This document shows positions 17,221 through 20,924 of a stretch of 20,924 nucleotides of DNA, piece after piece. The DNA lies in assembly GCA_003427395.1 (NCBI GenBank), contig BFEA01000317.1, forward strand, positions 911,243-932,166, read 5' to 3'. The stretch's first letter is position 1, and each line of letters starts with the position of its first letter. Source of the DNA: Chara braunii (Eukaryota; Streptophyta; Charophyceae; Charales; Characeae). The translations under genes and the position numbers were made by a program. The notes below the pieces were generated by a model. That model saw nothing but the letters and a program-made list of their open reading frames with translations. It had not been told where the DNA came from and made no database searches.

Positions 17221-18358
17221 GGCCCTTGGGGCAATATCTCCACAAAATCTAAATAAAAAAAAGAAAAATGAGAGAAAATGCAAAAGGAAAATGACCGGTT
17301 TTCGTTTGGGTCATGGGTCTGAGATTCAGATCCATGGAGGAAGGAATATGGCCGTTTTTTATGAGGCCTACCCAAATGGTCAACTCCGGAATGATTTGGC
17401 AACCCAAAATGGAAAGAAACAAAAGAGAGAAAAAGACAAAATTGTGCATTTGGCCCAAAAAGAGGGCCAGATGCACCAAAATTTGAAAAGGAGAGCTTAG
17501 GGGTTTAAATTTGAAGCAAGGACTACTTGGGGGTGGCACAAAACATTGTTGGTCTTGGATCTTAGCCAAATCCAAGGATGAAACAGTACCGAGGCATGGG
17601 AAAATACCTCGGCCTACCAATAATGAGGTAGAAACTGAAAAAATCGAGAAAAAGACCCGCTAGTTCTTTTTCTCTCAAGTGAAGCTGCCCCTTGGGCATT
17701 AGGACCCAAGGGGGCAACATTATGAAAATGAAAAAGAGGTTGAAGGAGACCAAGAAGCAATCTGAGTTGGTACCAATCACTCGGACTGCATGTACTTGGC
17801 CAAAATGAGGCCCGAGTATCTCCGGAAGAGCCTAGTGGTGGAATTTTGCCTTGGGGGTACTTCGGTTCACCTCAAGGCACATGGGGAGGCCCATGGGCTG
17901 GCCGGAGTGCTGGTTTTCAACCTACATAAGCTGAGGATTCAGTCCGCCATACTCACATTTGCATAAGGAGTGCCCATGTTGCCCAAGTGAGCTCATAAGA
18001 ACACTTTTCTCACTTGGAGAGAGGAGAGGGGAACCCCTGCCAGTTTGGGAGTTTAGAGAAGATTGTGAGCTAGTGGAGGGAGCTCTAGAGGTTAGTGGTA
18101 GTGAGGCTGGCCTAGGGAAGTGATCCGCCATAGCCCCCAGGCTATGAGGAAGAGCGAGAGGCTAGAGGGAGTCTCATTAGGCCTCCTAGAGGGGAGGACT
18201 CCATAGCCATAGTGGAGGAAGTTTGCCATAGCTTGGGAGGGGTTGAGAGAGGAGGAAGAGAAAGACTTGGGGAAGGAGAAAGTCATAGCCAAGGTGATAC
18301 TTGTGCAAAGAAGGGAAAAGCTTCGTCAAGGTTGGTGCTCCATCTCCAAGACACCAAT
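17221..18358. other. Purine-rich non-coding sequence, no gene recognised
   Basis: Open frames up to about 120 codons on both strands are rich in Lys, Phe and Leu and share no motif with any family I know. From about 17935 the plus strand is G/A-rich with several CCATAGCC phrases. It ends in a donor-like AAG-GTGAGT, so it could be a transcribed leader, but no coding exon can be shown. Confidence 0.4.
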
Positions 18359-18367
18359 AAGGTGAGT
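18359..18367 (+). promoter_or_regulatory. Splice-donor-like sequence
   Basis: AAG-GTGAGT matches the plant 5' splice site consensus, and a pyrimidine-rich tract follows directly. No exon on either side can be identified, so this is only a sequence match. Confidence 0.25.
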
Positions 18368-18380
18368 GGAAAGGAGAAAA

Positions 18381-18606
18381 TTCTTCTTCTTCGTCTTCTT
18401 CTTCTTCCTCTTCTTCATCCTCTTCCTCTTCCTCTTCTTCTTCTTCTTCTTCTTCTTCGTCTTCTTCTTCTTCTTCTTCTTCTTCTTCTTCTTCTCCTCC
18501 CTCCCTTATCTTCTTTCTCTCCCTCCCCTCCTTCTTATTCTTTTTCTTCTTCTTTTTCTTCTTCTTCTCCTTTATCTTCCTCCTCTTCCCCTTCGTTCTC
18601 CTACTC
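18381..18606. repeat. Imperfect CTT/TTC-rich microsatellite
   Basis: The plus strand is nearly pure pyrimidine from 18381. It is mostly CTT triplets to 18495 with CCT, CGT and CAT interruptions, then a mixed C/T tract to about 18606. The minus strand would encode an acidic Glu/Asp run, which is a frame artefact. Confidence 0.93.
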
Positions 18607-18740
18607 TCCCAATGATCTCTTATCCATATCCCACTCTCGTCTTCTTCACCCCCTCTCCCTCTCCCCATTGGAACTTTCCTAAGCTTAGGGTAGATGGTAG
18701 GGAGTCTTCACACTATTTATGATCTCCCCATGGGCTCATT

Positions 18741-19607
18741 CTTCACCTCCATGTGAATCGCCACTTCCCCCATTGTGATTTATGCATTTGAGTGAGTTTC
18801 ACTCACTCTTTTCTCACTTTCTCTCCACTTCTTCACTTAGAAGCAAATCGCAACTCTTGTCTTTTCTTAATCTAGTGTGTAGGTGATGATTACCTGTTGT
18901 TTAGTCCATTTCCTCACTCCCATGTGAAGCGCTACTTCCCCCCTCGAGATTTCATGCATTTGGGTGAGGTACACTCACTCTTTTCTCACTTTCTCTCCTC
19001 TTCTTCACTTAGGAGCAAATCGCAACTCTTGTTATACTCAATCTAGTGTTTTGATGATGATTATCTCTTGTTTTGTCCTTTCCTTCACTCCCATGTGAAA
19101 CACTACTTCCCCCCTTGTGATTTCATGCATTTGAGTGAGTTACACTCACTATTTTCTCACTTTCTCTCCACTTCTTCACTTGGAGCAAATCACAACTGTT
19201 GTATTTGCTTAATCTAGTGGTTAGGCGATGATTACCTCTTGTTTAGTCCATTTCTCCACTCCCATGTGAAGCGCTACTTCCCCCCTTGTGATTTCATGCA
19301 TTTACGTGAGTTACACTCACTCTTTTCTCACTTTCTCTCCTCTTCTTCACTTAGGAGCAAATCGCAACTCTTGTCTCTGCTTAATCTAGTGTTTTGATGA
19401 TGATTATCTCTTGTTTTGTTCTTTTCTTCATTCCCATGTGAATCGCCACTTCACCCCTTGTGATTTCATGCATTTGGGTGACATACACTCACTCTTTTCT
19501 CACTTTCTCTCCTCTTCGACACTTAGGAACAAATCGCAACTCTTGTCCATGCCTGTGCCTGTTCTAGTGTTTTTGATGGTTCCTTTCACCTACTTTGCTC
19601 AATTTTC
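18741..19607. repeat. Satellite array, 171-bp unit
   Basis: The phrase CCATGTGAA...GC(G/C)(C/T)ACTTCCCC returns with ATGTGAA at 18751, 18922, 19093, 19264 and 19436, so the period is 171-172 bp. Within each unit are TTTCATGCATTTG, a short inverted repeat GTGAGT(T)NACACTCAC and GGAGCAAATCGCAACTCTTG. A sixth unit begins to change around 19556-19620, where the array passes into the 92-bp form. Confidence 0.93.
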
Positions 19608-20078
19608 CCACGTGATGACATTTCGTTTCATTCTTGGTTGTATTCATGAGCCTCAAGCATGCGTTTGAGCAAGTCTCACTCACATGCATGGCTCAACTCT
19701 CACATGATGATGTTCCGTTGAATTCTTGGTTGTATTCATAAGCTTCAAGCATGTGTTTGAGCTAGTCTCACTCACATGCATGACTCAACTCTCACATAAT
19801 GATGTTCCGTTGAATTCTTGGTTGCATTCATGAACTTCAAGCATGCGTTTGAGCAAGTCTCACTCACATGCATGGGCCAACTCTCACATGATGATGTTCC
19901 ATTGCATTTTTGGTTGCCTTCATGGGCTTCAAGCATGTGTTTGAGCAAGTCTCACTCACATGCATGACCCAACTCTCACATAATGATGTTTCATTGCATT
20001 CTTGGTTGCCTTCATGGGATTCAAGCATGTGTTTGAGCAAGTCTCACTCACTTGCATGACCCATCTCTCACATGACAG
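19608..20078. repeat. Satellite array, 92-bp unit
   Basis: TGATGTT(C/T)C(G/A)TTG-type words lie at 19619, 19711, 19803, 19895, 19987 and 20079, exactly 92 bp apart. Each unit has TTCAAGCATG(T/C)GTTTGAG and AAGTCTCACTCACATGCATG. Phrases such as CATG...TTTGAG and TCACTCAC are shared with the 171-bp units, so the forms seem related. Confidence 0.93.
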
Positions 20079-20924
20079 TGCTCCGTTTCACACTTGGCTG
20101 TTCTATTACTCATAGACATGTGCTTTCACTACTCACACCCTCATTTTTTCAATTTCATGCATTGGGTACTGTTCCGTTTCACACTTGGCTGTCCTACTAC
20201 TCATACACATGTGCTTCCACTACTCACACTCTCATTTTGTCAAGTTCATGCCTTTGGTAGTGTTACGTTTCATACTTGGCTTTTCTACTACGCATACACC
20301 TGTCTCTTATACACATCTAGATGTGTATAAGAGACAGCTACATGCAATTTGGTAATGTTCCGATTCTCACTTGGTTGTTCAACTACTCATGTGCATGTGC
20401 TTTCACTACTCACACCCTCATTTTGTCAAGTTCATGCATTTGGTAGTGCTCCGTTTCACACTTAGTTGTCCTACTACTCATACACATGTGCTTCCACTAC
20501 TCACACTCTCATTTTGTCAAGTTCATGCCTTTGGTAGTGTTACGTTTCATACTTGGCTTTTCTACTACGCATACACATGTGCTTCCATTACTCACACTCT
20601 AATTTTGTCAAGTTCATGCCGTTGGTAATGCTTCGTTTCACACTTGGCTGTTCTACTACTCATACACATGTGCTTTCACCACTTACACTCTCATTTTGTC
20701 AAGTTCATGCCTTTGGTAGTGTTCCGTTTCACGCTTGGTTGTTCTACTACTCACATGCATGTGCTTTCACTACTCACACTCTCATTTTGTCAAGATCATG
20801 CATTTGGTAGTGTTCCGTTTTACACTTGGTTGTTCTACTACTTATACACATGTGCTTTCACTACTCACCCTCTGTTACATGCACAGATATGTGATGTTCG
20901 TAATAACCGAGGAACTGCAGTGTG
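20079..20924. repeat. Satellite array, 91-bp unit, broken by adapter
   Basis: TG(T/C)TCCGTTTCACACTTGG-type unit starts are at 20079, 20170 and 20261, then after the adapter at 20356, 20447, 20538, 20629, 20720 and 20811, each 91 bp apart. Units contain ACTACTCA, ACATGTGCTT(T/C)CACTACTCACAC and TTTTGTCAAGTTCATGC. Repeated 62-85-codon open frames are by-products of this periodicity. The array degenerates after about 20868. Confidence 0.93.
20300..20337. other. Mate-pair junction adapter (two Tn5 mosaic ends), assembly artefact
   Basis: CTGTCTCTTATACACATCT (20300-20318) is followed immediately by its reverse complement AGATGTGTATAAGAGACAG (20319-20337). The 19-bp word is the Tn5 transposase mosaic end used in transposase-based library kits. 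Two of them head to head form the circularisation junction of mate-pair libraries. It interrupts a 91-bp satellite unit after 39 bases, and only about 18 bases of a unit remain on the right. This is synthetic sequence left in the assembly, not genome. Confidence 0.97.

Larger units (their letters stand above)
15348..17792. repeat. Dispersed ~22-bp dyad motif, partly phased at ~160 bp
   Basis: A motif of the form RTCCGAGATAT(A/C)ACGGACTGCAT occurs near 15348, 15508, 15919, 16079, 16241, 16781, 16945 and, more loosely, 17199 and 17758. All copies are in the same orientation. Neighbouring copies lie 160, 160, 162 and 164 bp apart within three clusters. The pair around 15919 and 16079 also shares a longer flank (GGGAAAACA(C/T)ATGTTTTAGG). 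This suggests a decayed tandem array with a unit of about 160 bp. Confidence 0.65.

Noticed and set aside
18186-18722. Glu/Asp-rich protein (minus) and Leu/Phe/Ser-rich proteins (plus)
   Set aside because: They result from the CTT-rich microsatellite.
19411-20810. Series of similar 62-85-codon plus-strand frames with His/Tyr/Phe-rich repeats
   Set aside because: They recur because the satellite period is 91-92 bp. Copies fall in shifting frames, and one ends inside the sequencing adapter.
18741-20924. CRISPR-like direct repeats
   Set aside because: The whole unit repeats, with no unique spacers between short repeats, and the setting is eukaryotic. It is a satellite.

Overview
This window is repeat-dominated nuclear DNA of a eukaryote. 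I see no bacterial operon, rRNA gene, intact tRNA gene or convincing host gene. The coding signal is almost entirely decayed Ty3/gypsy (chromovirus-type) LTR retrotransposon pol on the minus strand, set among long microsatellites, tandem repeats and a satellite array. The pol wording (for example HLRTYPVFHASKLAPF followed by a chromodomain-like tail) resembles elements I recall from charophyte algae such as Chara. That placement is recall and inference; no marker gene here confirms it.

Layout. 1-111: 34-bp tandem repeat. 468-1133: a miniature LTR-chromodomain-LTR structure. 1154-2640: microsatellites, a 46-T tract and a diverged LTR-like segment. 2765-3815: short tandem repeats and a tRNA-derived SINE head. 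4081-5129: an unrecognised broken minus-strand coding block. 5106-10563: a minus-strand gypsy element (E1) with protease end, RT, RNase H, integrase and chromodomain. E1 carries stops and frameshifts and is mixed with pieces of another element (195-bp LTR-like copies at 9147-9341 and 11464-11658, plus a chromodomain at 9383-9778). 11659-14578: the 3' half of a second gypsy element (E2) with LTR-like region, polypurine tract, integrase and RNase H end. E2 is cut at 14579/14580 by another repeat unit.

14580-17800 is noncoding. It holds a 26-bp tandem repeat, a ~1.43-kb-spaced direct duplication and a short dyad motif often recurring at ~160-bp spacing. 18381-18606 is a CTT-rich tract. 18741-20924 is satellite whose period changes from 171 to 92 to 91 bp.

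Two points matter most to a reader. First, bases 20300-20337 are two head-to-head Tn5 mosaic ends, the mate-pair junction adapter of transposase-based libraries. The assembly there is artificial and the satellite array cannot be trusted across it. Second, comparing E1 with E2 inside the window shows five premature stops that are all C-to-T-type transitions, four of them in CAG/CTG sites, as expected for decay of methylated elements. I found no new functional gene system. The most unusual natural structures are the satellite period transition, the ~160-bp phased motif array and the miniature LTR-chromodomain-LTR unit.
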